Shown here piece after piece: positions 37,301 through 49,000 of a DNA stretch of 64,000 nucleotides. Below the pieces are notes generated by a model. It did no database searches and was not told the DNA's origin. It worked only from the letters and a program-made list of their open reading frames with translations. Position 1 is the first letter of the stretch; every line of letters begins with the position of its first letter. Position numbers and translations under genes: made by a program. Source of the stretch: Lytechinus variegatus (taxonomy: Eukaryota > Echinodermata > Echinoidea > Temnopleuroida > Toxopneustidae); contig NC_054746.1 of NCBI RefSeq assembly GCF_018143015.1, positions 24,380,464-24,444,463 of the forward strand, in the 5' to 3' direction.

Positions 37301-40300
37301 ATGTTATCTGAAGTAGCTTCTGCTTCTGATTCAAAGTATGAAACAGCTTCTCCTGGAAACCCTTTTAAAGCAGATATGTTGACTCTGAAGCAGTTAGAGA
37401 AACAAAAAGTCATGGAGGAACAGGTTCGGAGGACTGTTTCACCATACAACCCCTTCCTCAACTTGAGTGGGTCAGAATTAGTAACCACACCTGTTAAATC
37501 AAATGCACCTTCCACATGGACAACCTTTGATGATACAGATGGTGCTTCAGCAAATAATCAGATAGTGCCAAGCAGCCCAGGTAATCCATTTGCAGATATA
37601 GCAGTAGCTTCTAATGTTCCCAACAGATCTAATGTGTCTGCATCATTCACACCACAGCAGCAAGTACAGGGACAAGTTATTTTTGCTGCTGCTGCAGCTG
37701 CACAACAGAGTGCAGCAGCTGCCCAACAAAATGTATCAGCTGCACAACCTATGAGGCAAGTCATGGCAGTACAACCATTGATGCAGTCCAGTGCTGTGCA
37801 ACATGATGATCAACGAACTACAGCCATCCTCTCTCCCCGGTCATATGCATCTCAGCCAGTAAGTCCAATTGGTATGAAGCCTAATCAGTGGCAGCAGCAA
37901 CAGTTCTTTCCAACATCATCTCCTCAGAGTGGCTATTCTTCAACACATCAGAACATTTCTCTAGGCAATCAGACACAATCAGCTGTTGTTTTGCCAACAA
38001 CCACATCAATTATAAAGGGGAGTGATATGCCTGACAGTGGTAAACTTGCTTTCAACACCCAGACAAGCATAAAGTCAAATTTATCATCTCCTTATAGTGA
38101 CAAGCTATTCCAGGATCAGTACCCTCGTGAGCAAGAGGATCTATCAAAAGGATGGCCTCTAAAACTCAGAGTTCCTGATAAAAAACGCATTGCAGGCTCA
38201 CGTTCCTGGCAGCCTATCCATGTAAAACTAGCTGAAGGAAACATCCTTCAGTTATATCATGACAGGACTAGAAAGGAACCATTCCGTGAACTGCCCTTGC
38301 AGAGCAACTATGAGATAAGCCATCCAAATCTTCAGCAGTTTGATTACAAGGGTAAAATTCACACAATTAAACTTCTGTACATCTCCTACAAAGAAAAACG
38401 GAGAGTGAGTGCCAAATCCATGTACGAAAAAGAATCCCACCTTGAAGAACTTATGAAGCTCGGTTCTCTTGACTTTAAGGTGTTCCAGAGCTTTGTGTTT
38501 ACTATCAATGATGCCTTGATGAAATTGACCCTTTACCAGGATAGAGGTGCTCACTACCAACAGGACATGATAAAAGTTGATGTTTCTGATGAATGCCGTT
38601 GCTTTGTGAATGACAATGGAGATACTTTGCGGCAATCCATATCTGTTAGCCTCAATATCCTGTCCTTTCTCTCCGGGAGTCCTGACTGTGCAATAGGTCT
38701 TAACGACGTCCAGATCAAAGGCATGGATGTTGTTGCCAGACAACATATCATCCCAAATAAAACCTCGGATTGGATCAAGATGCATGATGTAGAACTACAC
38801 AAGTGTGCAAATAAGAATGTGTTTGTGGACTCCCGCATGATTGAGTTTCAGCCATTGAATGCCTGTTGCTTTAGACTCATGCAATTTCATATACAGCCTT
38901 CAGAAGATGAGGACCTCCCCCTACAGGTCAAGGCTGCTTTTTCTGGTGAAGGCACACATATGGAACTTAGAGTGGATCTGCTGGTACCAGGTACTGTCAT
39001 TTTACTGATACTTTTATTCACATGGCAATGGACATACATGCATCTTTCATGGCTAATCCCCCATTATTACAAGTAAATTGATATGTATACATGAACAGTA
39101 TTAAATTTGTTTATTTTTAGACAGGTAGTTCTATCAGTGAGCCAAACGCTGCTGTCCTTAAAAGCCCTGAAGCAAATATCTGAGGTTCTTAAATATTTAC
39201 TTGCTTTCTTTGTAATTAGCTGACAAACTTCATTTTCACATATAAATTGTCATTGGGGTCTTTTCAAACTTAATATTGCACATTCTTATTCTTTCAGTAA
39301 GGTTTCAAAAATAGATGTTCAAAATCAAATTCATTGATCAGAATTATCTCAAAATACTCTTTTATCTTTTCATCTTTTGCAATATAACCCAGCCTGCTCT
39401 GGAAAGAGAAACCCCAACCACTTCCTGTGTGAAAACATCCTTGTCCACATTCCCATCCCAGAGCATTGGATCTCTTATTTCAGGAAACCAAAGAGGGTTG
39501 GACAATCCTCAATCCATGCAGTCATCAAGAGGGCAGATATTATCAAGAGAGGTAAATATATTTATTGCTGGTTTCTTAAACCATCTTTATTTGAATATTC
39601 AAGGTTCAAAGTAGGTTTAGAATCTGGTCATTCCTTTCAGTATTCCATTCCTTTAATAATATTCCACCAAGTACTTTCTATCAGGTGTCACGGGTGGAAC
39701 CTCTGCCAATCCTGTGCAAATTATGGAATCTATCATTTACATGTAAAATCTTGATAGCCACTATGATATTCTGACCAGGGGAAAACATGATTCTCAAAAA
39801 CAGGAAGTTTCTATTGTTTTAGTGGTTGTTGGATTAATTTCAACTTCCTTTAGTATCTTTGGTCTCTGTTTAAACTGTGTTTATACACTGTTTAGTTAAA
39901 TTGAGAGCCATAGATACTGTACTTTATAAAGCAATGAGCCACAGTATTCATGTACCATTAGGTGGTTTAAAACCGCCTTGATCATAAGAATCCCTGTTAC
40001 ATGTAAATTACGAGAACTTTTTAAGCTGAAAAAATACCCATAAATTATTCCTGCATTCACACCGACCCTAAATATACACTTCGGGATAAGTTCCCGAAGT
40101 TACGAGCATGCGCAGTATGGTCTGAGAAGCAAGTGAGGTTCGAGATTCAAAATCACTAATTTTGACAAGTACATGTACCTACTACATGTATGTAGTGGGT
40201 ATTTTCTTTCAGGGAGATTACGCGTAATTTGCTTTCACATTGACAATATTACATGTACCTGTTATTTTCTGATCGGGGGAAATTTCCCGATCAGTAAATA

Positions 40301-43300
40301 CCTGGAACTGACGAACTTCGAGGTGGTCTGAAACCACCTATTGAGTCAAATGCAAATTGTTTAATAACATGTAGAACATCCAAATCAAAGCATTGACCAT
40401 CCTACATGTATATTCCCAGGTACATGTAGTCTTTATGGTGAAAAGAAATGATGTGCCTGTGGGATAATCATTTGCAAGCATTTGCCAGGCTTCTAAGTTT
40501 TTCATTCTTAGTCTAAGTACTCCATATTCAGTATATATGAAATTGAATTCTCATTAAAAAGACAAATCCCAAGGGCATTCCCAATTGTCGAAGTGGCATT
40601 GAATGGAATCACAGATTCATTTCCTTTTTATTTTTTTGTTCGTATCCAAGGAAACGTGTCATTTGTTTCATGGACATCTGTCTTGCCATGATTATATGTC
40701 ATCTGCTCCTCACACCCTTTATCAGCTTTCTTCTTTTATAAACATATATTAGATTTCATGAAGTGCGCACATCATTTTATTATGACATATATTCCAATGT
40801 CGAACGTGTCAGATTATACAATGTACTTTGATTTTATTCATTGTTCGACTTTTTTTTCAGCCTTGCTTTCTGCTATACTGACACATTATAGTGTTTTGTA
40901 TGAAAGTTTAATATTCAGGAAATAATGCATTATGAAGTGCCATAATTCAGCTTAGGATAACTACAGTCTGTTGACATGTTCAGCTCGATATGATTAATGT
41001 TTTATCCAGCTTTTTTCTTCAAATTTTACTGTCATTTTTGAAAGCTCTACAGTGTATAAAGAGATCTAACATCAGTATAATTCCTCTTACCTCCATTCAC
41101 AAAATTTCAATTTAATGCAGATAATGTGGATATTTCGAATTGACTTTTGTGTTGCGTCTTTTTACATGTATGCCTTCTGTATTTTCCAAATATTGACAAT
41201 GGTAAAAACAATATGATGATGATATACATTTCTTTTCATCAACTGATGCATAGTTTCACCTGCACCTACAGTATTTCATATTTTTCAGTTCAAGCAAGTA
41301 CAATGTTCACTTGATTGTTAATGATTCTAAAGATAAGGGAAATTGATTGATTTGTTACCAAGGAACTAGATCATAGTACCTTTTCCTGTTATTATCTTGT
41401 GTAAAGTCAAGTCAAAGAAAACAGCCCAATTCCCAACAAAATTATCAGATTGACCATTGCTGCATTTCTTGGGGTTCGAAGTCTTTGGTTTCTTGGCTAC
41501 TGGCTTCTTTGTTGCTCTCGGGTGTCAATTCTTTGGCAGGACAGAAAATAATATATATAAGTTTTCTTTTTTCTTTTGTTTTGGTGTACTTTAATATTTG
41601 AATCTAAAATGTACCAAAGTGTTCAATCAAATATACATGTACATGAAGTCTTGTAGAAATTCAATTATTGCACATCTGCCTTCATGTACCCAGAATAGCA
41701 ATAAGTTTTTTTTTAATGTCATTATTAATAGAGATACATGTGTCAATAATTTAAGACAAGTAGTGTAATAAGTGCAAATATGGACTTTCAAAAATGATGT
41801 TTTCATTGAAATCTTGTTTTGGTCTATGTGAACAGGGTTAGAGGGATACTGCCAAGGTTGTTTTTAGTATGGTTGATTATGGGACAGTTCATATAATGAG
41901 GTAAATGAGATGGAAGGAATAAAAAAATGGGTGAAAGTTCATTGTCAATTAGATGAAATGTAAATATTTACAATTTGAGAAATTTATGGTCTTAATTTCT
42001 TATAGACCTGAATTTATTCTATTGATAGATGAACATGGGAAATAGGGAACTACATCTCTTCTTTTGCTTTTAACTTGTAAATATCCAGATTTCTCTTCCA
42101 TAAATCCATATCAATTTTATCTATTGTTTGAATGAAATATAAAGGTAAAACAGTGATCACACTAAAAAAAATAATTTTCCCACTTGATTTTGGGCCCGGT
42201 AGCCACTGTGCAGCGTCAGATTATGGTAGATTAGATTTTTTTGCATTAATTTTATCTTTTAAAAATAAGTTTCTCTTCCGTATTTGTCACTATCATCATC
42301 ACCTTTACTTTTCTCATGTATGATGTTCTCCTTTTCTTGTTCTTGTTTTTATAAAGTATGTTTTTTATGCCTCTTCTTCTTGTTGTTGTTCTTCTACTTC
42401 TTTTTGTTGCACCTCTTCTTCTTTCATTTCTACTTGTTTTTGTTCTTTTTTCTCTCGGTCTGTCTGCCTTTTTTATTTGAAATGATTTCTTTAATATATT
42501 TTTTCCTCTCTTCATCTTTATTCATTTTATTTCACTTCATTTCCATATTTTGAGGTGGCAGTTTTTGCCCAGGACTCCCTTAGATGTGGTGGCCATCATT
42601 TTCTTCAGATCACTGATTTAATGATGGTGACATCTGTTCATGATTTTCAACCATGAAGTCACATGGGGATGAGGTTTATTGAAAGATAAGGAATATAAGG
42701 TTACATAAATGTAGATAGATTCTCATGTGGTGAATTGAATTGGTAGATTACATGATGATTATAAATCAAGTACATATCATGTAAAAAGTGAGCAATGAAC
42801 GAAAATCTACATGATACATTTTGTATGTTAAGACCACTCCATAATATTTTTTTTTTTCAGCTGCCTTCCTGATAGACATTGATATCTGATTCTTAAATTT
42901 AGCCTGTAGAGATTTTTAAAGATTGCATTTTTGCAATTATGATATAAGTGAAGACAGGGCATGGTAAATGTGTGTTATACAAATACAATACATGTACATG
43001 TATTAGAATGATTAAAAGGCCAAAAAGAAATAACATTTAAAAGGGTTTATTCTACAACTTCCAGAGTTGGCAGGGCAAGGGCCAAGTGAGCTAGGAGTAA
43101 GAAATATTGGTGAATTTTTGTTTCTCATTTTTTTTATAAAATGGGAAACATATAGAAACAATAATGATTCTTTTACTGTTAATTATCAAATGGAAAGTTG
43201 ATGAAAAGTATATTTAGAACTTGACCAGAAGTTAAGTATCTCTCATCATCATCTTGAATAAAATGTGATCATCATGGGAAAAAATAGTACTTTTCATTTC

Positions 43301-46300
43301 TCTTTAAGCAGCATTTTTAAATTGTGTGCACAGCTACAAATGTAGTATACCTACATGTATCGATATGAAAGGTAATCTTATTATATTTTGAGATTATCCA
43401 TTCGATGTGCACTAAGGGAGAGCGGGGTTAGTTGGAACATGCGGTAAGTTGAAACATTGTAATTTTCTTTAATGCCTGTAAAATAAATTTATGCAATATT
43501 GCCCTCAATATTATTGCTTTTAATAATACAACTGTTGTATTATTGAGGGCAATATCACATAAATTTATTTTACAGGCGTTAAAGAAAATTACAATGTTTC
43601 AACTTACCCCATGTTCCAACTAACCCCGGTCTCCCCTACACTTATCTTGGGTTTATTTGAATATTAAGTATGTATCCTTTTTTTGGGGGGGGGAGGAGGT
43701 TGCAAAAAGAAAAAAATTGAAGTAGAAATTTTATGAGTGCATTACGTGATGAATCTCACTTTGTTGGAGAAACGTTTGGTATTAACTTCCATCATATTCC
43801 TTAAATTCTACTAAATTTCTCTCAGTCATTTTAATTGAAAGGCTCAATTGTTGTGGATCTAAAGTGTACACAGCATATTACATGCTTCTGTCTTGCGTGA
43901 GGTTTTACAAAATGTTCATGTAATAGATCTCCTTTGAAGCAAAGTAGAATGAATCACAGAAGCGTTTTCACAGGTTAACATTTACATAATAAGCAGTGAT
44001 CTAATGGTCCCTTCTGTGTACATGTACATGGCTTGGAATTCACTGTATATCATATCAATGATGTTACATGTATTTAATCTTCACAAGCAAGTAAATCCAG
44101 TCTGCCTGCAACTTTTCATATTTTGTTATTCTATATCTTTAAATTATATGCACTGAAGATAGGATAACAGTGAAATGTGATATAAAGTGCTAAACACAGA
44201 TTCCTATAAAAGGTAGTAAGTTATATTTCCACTGTTTCGAGAGCATAATCATAACTGAGGTCTTTTGTCCTGTAAAAAGAAAAGAAAATATTTGGCCATA
44301 ATTTCTTTAGAGTTGTGTGAACTGGATGTGATGGAGATGGAAAGATGCTAGAAAATTTATGAAATACTATGTAACCATGTTCTAAAGACTGGAGAAAATA
44401 CACTGTACATGTATGTGGATATTGCTGGAAAAAATTGAAAAAATTGCACGGGGGCTCGGGAGGATCGATTCGCCCCCAAATTACTCATGAGAGTCCTGGA
44501 CAACTAGGAAATGCCTGTTCACTGCAATGTTAAACTTTCCCAATGTTCCCTATTTGGCCAATAGGTTGGGAAAAATGGCCCCTAAAATGAAAACAAAGAT
44601 AATGTCTAGGATATTGTGAACTGACACCACCCGATCCATTTCTCTTTTATGGTTTTAACATTAAACTCCATACATGTTTTGTAGATGGCATGACATTTTT
44701 ATTAAAAAACACAAGCTTTTGATTAAGTTGGGCCACTTTATCATCATGTTCATTCGTGTGCTTGGGACATTTGATTGACATTCTTTTGACTTCATTTTCA
44801 AATTGAAGATTAATGGAACAGAACGGCTCCTATTGAAAGCTATATGTGTCAAACAGTGGAGTGACAAAGGGAAAGAAAGAAAAGAGGTGATATTGTATGA
44901 ACGTACAGCAATCATACTGCGATCAATATTAGTCTTTTTAGACGAATGATTGTCACCAGAGTGCTATTAAGTTACAAACACGATGCAGAATGATATGAAA
45001 TATTGCAGTAGGCCCTACACTGTATACACTTGCAAACCTCCCACTGATCCTCATGCAGAGTGAGATGTCAACTGCAACAACTTTAATAAATGATATTATA
45101 AATAGCAGGTACAATGTTTATATTTAATTTTATAAACCCTTCTTGAAATTAAAAGGGTGATATATATTGATCATTGTGCAATGAAGCTTGCAGTAAAGCA
45201 AACTGTATGTATAATTCTGAGAGTTTCATTAGCTCCAATTCTGGTTATAAATTATTATTTTACTCTTGGCATAAATCGGGATAATGTATCCCTTAGAATG
45301 GGTCTGCAGAAATGAAGAAAAAAAGTATTGAAATGAAAAAAAAAAGTCTGTAGGAGGAGATGCATATTATGTTGTCTACCCCACTCCGTATGTTGTATAT
45401 AGAAATGATACAAAATTCACAAGGAATGGTAAATTCTTGAGTTCATAGGCATACCCCAAGATTATAAGATCACTTTATTACAGCTAAAATCTAGAAACTT
45501 TACCCTTTTTTGGGGGGGGGGTTAAATCATAGTATTTTTCAATATGATAACTGTGCATGAAAGATTTATGATTATTTGATTAAAAATTATATAAAATATA
45601 TAATTGATATCAAAAAATAAAAACTTGGCCTCTTAACAGTTTTTGTCTCATTACTCCACCAATCATACTTAATACATGTGTCCACTTTTAGGCTCCCTGT
45701 GTACTCATGTAGTCCTTTCTATAGTACCTTGTACATGTAGGTAACAATCAGTTATGTCTTGTGAAAAGTACTATTATACTTGTACATTTTCTTAAAAAAA
45801 TGTTGAAAATTTTTCACTGCTATCTGCATGTATGGTTCTCTGTGTAATGGTGTCAACTTTGACATTTCCACTGGATTTGCAAGTGTAATACCTGCAGAGT
45901 TTGATGCCTTAGTCTCATCCCTCGACTGGTATATCCCTCTGATCCATCTCAATATGAAGTACGGTATCTAACCATTCAGAGAGACACACTATCAATACTT
46001 ATCATCCTTTTCATTACCGGTAGTATGTAATTTATGGATAGGAAGTACCAGAATCATATTTTACAACAGAATGAAGTTATCAATTTCATTAAAAACTTCC
46101 TTCTGTTTGGAAAAAATATGCAATTCGGATTTCAATTCTAGTCTATCCAGCAGAGAGCTTGTTTGAATTGATGATTTCAGAGATGTATTGAACTTGAACA
46201 GGAAGGGTTATAAATGGTTAAAAAAAAAACATTAAAACATTGGCTCTAACTTAAAAAAGTGAAAGCTGGTCTTAATTCATATTCATGAGAGCCTATCTTC

Positions 46301-49000
46301 TAGTTTCCCTGGAAATCATACTTTTAGCACATCCTAACTCTTTGTAATCTCTCATGTTTTTATTCAATACCACCCAATACAGAGTCTTTTAAAATGTGAT
46401 GAGAAACCAAAAGCAAATTCATCAAGACTGCTGACAAACTAGAATATTACAAGCATGCGTGTATGATGCTGTGTGGAGCAGGGATGATATTGGTATGAAT
46501 CCTACTTTGTGACAAAACCTCAGTCATAATAATTTGTGTTCATACTCTTTGTCATTCCAGGTTGTCTTCATCCAAAGCTACTGGAGATCTCTGTAGGAAC
46601 GGCCAAGTATGAACATGCCTACAGAGCGGTGATGTGGAGGATAGACAGACTGCCAGAGAAATCCTCAGGTAAATAATATACAGAGTCCTAATACCAGGGG
46701 AGTGTTTCACAAAGAGGTCTGTCAGTGATTTTCACAGATAGATCCTTGCATCTGATTGGCAGAGAGCAAATATATCAGGGAAAAATTACCCACAAAACAT
46801 TTCATGAAACACTCCACTGGTGTGAACATGCTCAGAAGAATGAACAAAAACATAATAAAAATAGTAAAGAAAAGAAAATGAGAAGCTAAACTATTGAGCA
46901 ATTACAGAATGATTGTAGGTTTTTTTTTTCGTAATAGGTTGTAAGGAAAACAGAGAAAATCAGAAAGATGGTAATCAAAGTTGATTTTTTTTTTCTTCTT
47001 GTATCTTCCAGACTTGGTAGGGAATGGTGTATTCTGCATTACAAATCCATGTTCATGCAGATTAACAGGAATATAAAAAAATGCTGAAAGAACTGTATGT
47101 GGCCTGGTGATAAGAGATATTAGGGGTAATCTATTGATCCAATATGGTGCCATGTGATTGAAAAGTAAGGTGATTAGAAAATTTATTCATGAAAAATGGC
47201 TGCAAGCATATATTTAAAAAATCATAATATATGATATTGTTTAAAAATGGTGTACAGATTATGTCCTCTAATACTAAAAAGGTTTTATGAATACTGCATG
47301 TGAGAAAAAGAAGATAAATCCAGTATCTTGTCAGGAGAATTAGATGTTGGTGTGAACTTGTCATTCGAGAGATACATGCACATATCCTTAATGTTCACAG
47401 AGAAGAAAGTTACATGATTCTCAAATCCGAACAGGCCCATATTTTATCATCATTTAATGTATCATTAAACACAGTGGTAGGAATCCCTTGGAGTTCGGTT
47501 AATGATATATTCAGAGATGTGGTTGAACCTGGCCTTCATACATTATTAAACCAAGCTACATGTAGCTGTGATGTACAAGAACTCCAAGGGGAATAAAGGT
47601 GTATAATGTATTTTTCATGTTGATGATACATGATACATTGCACTCATATATCAGTTTATAGAGGTTAGATCATGGTACATGTATGCTCTCTATAACGGTC
47701 ATCAATGTCTCTGCAATCTCGTAATCTGTCTTCACATATTCGTACTAGGGTGCATAGGCTCATTGAAGATTAACAGAAGCAGAAGAAACCATTATAAGCA
47801 ATATACCTCTGGGATACAGGAAATCTAGAGGATTTCCAGCATTTGATGGGTGTGGAGGATGGATTCCCTGATGGCTTATTATGTTTCCCAGTGTGTGAGA
47901 GCACTTCACGAAGACTTAGTCAGTGATTCCTACTGATGAGTTTGCTCTCAGCCAATCAGATGCAATGATTCTAGTAGCTTATAACAGTATTCAGTGAAAA
48001 TAACTGATTGTTTGTTTCATGAAATGCTCCCGTGATACTGATGTGAGAGTCATGAATCTGATTAGCTTTGACTCAGTCCTTTGCGATGGCTATTTAATCA
48101 CATGAGCATCAAGATCACTATTGGACTCTCCAAGTTTGATAAATCATGTAATGAACAGTGATCAAGAAGATCTTAGAAGAGAGTTGATCAAACTAATGAC
48201 TGTAATTGTTTAGTTGAAGCCTCCTTGGATAATAATAGCAATGCAAATACAACATATTTTTAGTCTGCTAAGTGTTATTTCACTGATACTGAAACTTCAA
48301 CACAAGTAAGTCTCCTGTTCAGATGCCTTTAGCAAAAAGGACATGTAGACACCCGAAAGACCATAATATGATGCCTTTGGAATTACTTCTTTGTGATTTA
48401 ATGTTTCATTCTGCTCTAACAATGTTTTGTATTCCACTTGTGATATATGGGGCAAGTTGAATTTAATTCAATTAGGCAGTGATTTGCTATTCATCTTTCA
48501 TAATCTCCTGTATTGAAACTACATGTACATTTAGATAGAACTTCCCATTGATTTAGTACCTGAATGACTTGTGATGACAATGAAATTTCCTGCACTACAG
48601 ATGAGTGCTCATGGCAAATATTTTATGTCTCAGGTTTTTTTTTTATCAGGGTATTGAATGCATAAATTATTATCAATATCCCTCTTTTAATTGAATAATA
48701 CACCTTTCTCTGTAAATAGGTCATCCATCCACCTACATATTCAAGTGCCACCTGAACCTGAGTTCTATTAAAGAGGTCAGCAAGAGCTTCTCCCGCAACG
48801 TAGAGGTGGAGTACCACACCCCTCACACCACGGCCTCCAAGACCACTGTACGATCCTTGGCCGTCTCCAGTGAGAAATCTCCAGAGAAGAGGATAAGCTA
48901 CATGGCAAGGTACGAGTATCAGGTGCAGATCAAAGACAACTACATCAGGCATTCCCCTGTCGATGATGATGATGCACCGGGCCGATGTTTGCAGCAGTGA
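25106..49000 (+). CDS. STON2: Stonin, clathrin/AP-2 endocytic adaptor, complete 5-exon gene
   Basis: Stonins are cargo adaptors that link synaptotagmin to AP-2 and EH-domain proteins during clathrin-mediated retrieval of synaptic-vesicle proteins. Exons 25106-25355, 36660-38990, 39393-39551, 46561-46668 and 48720-49000 join in phase 1 at every border and give 1042 residues. The disordered N-terminal half has WxxF motifs at residues 4, 52, 151, 194 and 370 (WVSF, WVKF, WIRF, WVQF, WTTF), which bind the AP-2 alpha ear, and NPF motifs at 317, 347 and 392, which bind EH domains. A Q/A-rich stretch lies near 412-450. The stonin homology domain spans about 580-705 (GWPLKLRVPDKK onward), and the mu-homology domain about 712-1030. 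Invertebrates usually have one stonin, so the symbol means the family member closest in motif content; STON1 or stoned-B naming is equally fair. The length is somewhat above human STON2 (905, recalled). Confidence 0.93.
26040..26400. repeat. Inverted partner of the repeat at 2330-3010
   Basis: Carries in reverse orientation words found at about 2380-2850, including GCATATTTTTGTG and GCCCTCTATTGGTGGAAAGT. The neighbouring TAGACAGGAATAACCGTC (25462) also occurs at 4670-4780 in PHYH intron 1. The pieces look like parts of one old dispersed family. Confidence 0.5.
27475..27660. repeat. C-rich segment ending in a 23-base C run
   Basis: Several CCCGTTCC words (CCCGTTCCA, CCCGTTCCG) precede an uninterrupted run of 23 C at 27635-27657. 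The composition is unlike the AT-rich surroundings. The minus strand could form a G-quadruplex. Confidence 0.6.
28076..28933 (-). mobile_element. GGGGCAAGTTGAGCC element, copy B, inverted
   Basis: Same ends as copy A at 23640-24516, between TA dinucleotides (28074-28075 and 28934-28935). The internal sequence matches copy A in reverse complement over nearly its full length (for example GGTCATCAATACATGA against TCATGTATTGATGACC). Together the copies bracket stonin exon 1 as inverted repeats about 3.6 kb apart. Confidence 0.8.
29886..30100. mobile_element. Short CAGTGGTGTA / TACGCCACTG element
   Basis: Ends CAGTGGTGTA and TACGCCACTG resemble those of the inner hAT-like element at 19366-20518. 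It carries GCGAGCGAGCGAAAATTTT near 29957. Flanking bases match at only about five of eight positions, so this is an old or shortened copy. Confidence 0.4.
30377..30389 (+). promoter_or_regulatory. DR1 motif AGGTCAAAGGTCA, first of five
   Basis: Perfect direct repeat of AGGTCA with one base spacing, the consensus for RXR heterodimers, HNF4 and COUP-TF. Identical copies lie at 30569-30581, 31564-31576, 31727-31739 and 31880-31892, one per tandem unit. Sequence match only; binding is not shown. Confidence 0.4.
30658..31491. mobile_element. CAGGGGTGGTATTCTGAG inverted-repeat element
   Basis: Ends CAGGGGTGGTATTCTGAG and CTCAGAATACCACCCCTG are exact inverses, with further inverted TTTTATCT / AGATAAAA words inside. 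It interrupts the unit ...GTTTATGGAT | ATTCATGAAACTTGG..., which other units of the host array have uninterrupted. No transposase frame is seen. Confidence 0.8.
32290..32640. repeat. ~107-bp tandem repeat, about three copies
   Basis: AAAATGGGTCC, AAAACGGGTCA and AAAATGGGTAC occur at about 32298, 32404 and 32512, each followed by CAGGTGAAAGGGG(C/T)ACAG and then GGGGGGATTTT-like words. The minus-strand open frames over it are periodic and are not genes. Confidence 0.7.
34255..34327 (-). repeat. tRNA-like segment (possible SINE head)
   Basis: On the minus strand AAGCTCAGTTG resembles an RNA polymerase III A box and GGTTCTACACA a B box, 43 bases apart start to start as in tRNAs. There is no convincing cloverleaf. 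It may be an old tRNA-derived SINE. Confidence 0.3.
36660..38990 (+). CDS. STON2: Stonin exon 2, large motif and SHD exon
   Basis: Encodes residues 84-861 between acceptor TTTGTATGCAG and donor ACCAG|GTACTG. It holds three WxxF motifs, all three NPF motifs, the Q/A-rich stretch, the whole stonin homology domain and the first half of the mu-homology domain. The open frame continues 28 codons past the donor to 39076 with a hydrophobic tail, which I read as intron. Confidence 0.94.
39393..39551 (+). CDS. STON2: Stonin exon 3, mu-homology domain
   Basis: Encodes 52 codons (862-913) with split codons at both ends, between acceptor ATATAACCCAG and donor GTAAAT. The words NPNHFLCENILVHIPIPEHW and SIHAVIKRA fit the mu-homology strand that follows CEN(V/I) in stonin-2. 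Without this exon the domain would lack a block of about 50 residues. The phase fits both neighbours. Confidence 0.88.
39960..40339. mobile_element. AGGTGGTTT-ended MITE, ATT flanks
   Basis: Ends AGGTGGTTTAAAACC and the inverse of AGGTGGTTTCAGACC, flanked by ATT on both sides (39957-39959, 40340-40342). A 3-bp duplication would fit PIF/Harbinger-type elements. Inner parts include TTCGGGATAAGTTCCCGAA and CGGGGGAAATTTCCCG palindromes. Confidence 0.5.
42340..42545. repeat. CTT-rich pyrimidine tract
   Basis: About 200 bases rich in TTCTTCTT, TTGTTGTT and TTTCATTT units. The Lys/Arg-rich minus-strand open frame over it is an artefact of composition. Confidence 0.65.
43415..43636. mobile_element. 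Compact hairpin element, GGGAGAGCGGGGTTAG ends
   Basis: The left arm (GGGAGAGCGGGGTTAGTTGG onward) and the right arm are inverse copies over about 105 bases each, with a tiny loop near 43522. TA flanks both sides (43413-43414, 43637-43638). The words AGTTGGAACATG and AGTTGAAACATTG recall the AAGTTGAGCC elements at 23640 and 28076, so it may be a shortened relative. Confidence 0.8.
46561..46668 (+). CDS. STON2: Stonin exon 4, mu-homology domain
   Basis: Encodes residues 915-949 plus split codons, between acceptor TTTGTCATTCCAG and donor GTAAAT. VGTAKYEHAYRAVMWRIDRL closely matches the stonin/AP-mu core (GTAKYE and WRI-RLP). Confidence 0.93.
48720..49000 (+). CDS. STON2: Stonin exon 5, C-terminus
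   Basis: Encodes 92 codons (951-1042) and the stop, after acceptor TCTGTAAATAG. It has FKCHLNL, VEVEYHTPHTTASKTTVRSL and ARYEYQVQI, which match the end of the mu-homology domain, then an Asp-rich tail. Its base composition is clearly richer in GC than the flanking intron and UTR. Confidence 0.9.

Larger units (their letters stand above)
39552..46560. other. Stonin intron 3, 7.0 kb
   Basis: Holds an AGGTGG-ended element (39960-40339), a pyrimidine-rich stretch (about 42340-42545) and a near-perfect hairpin element (43415-43636). The rest is AT-rich with frequent ACATGTA words. No coding exon was recognised. Confidence 0.6.
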
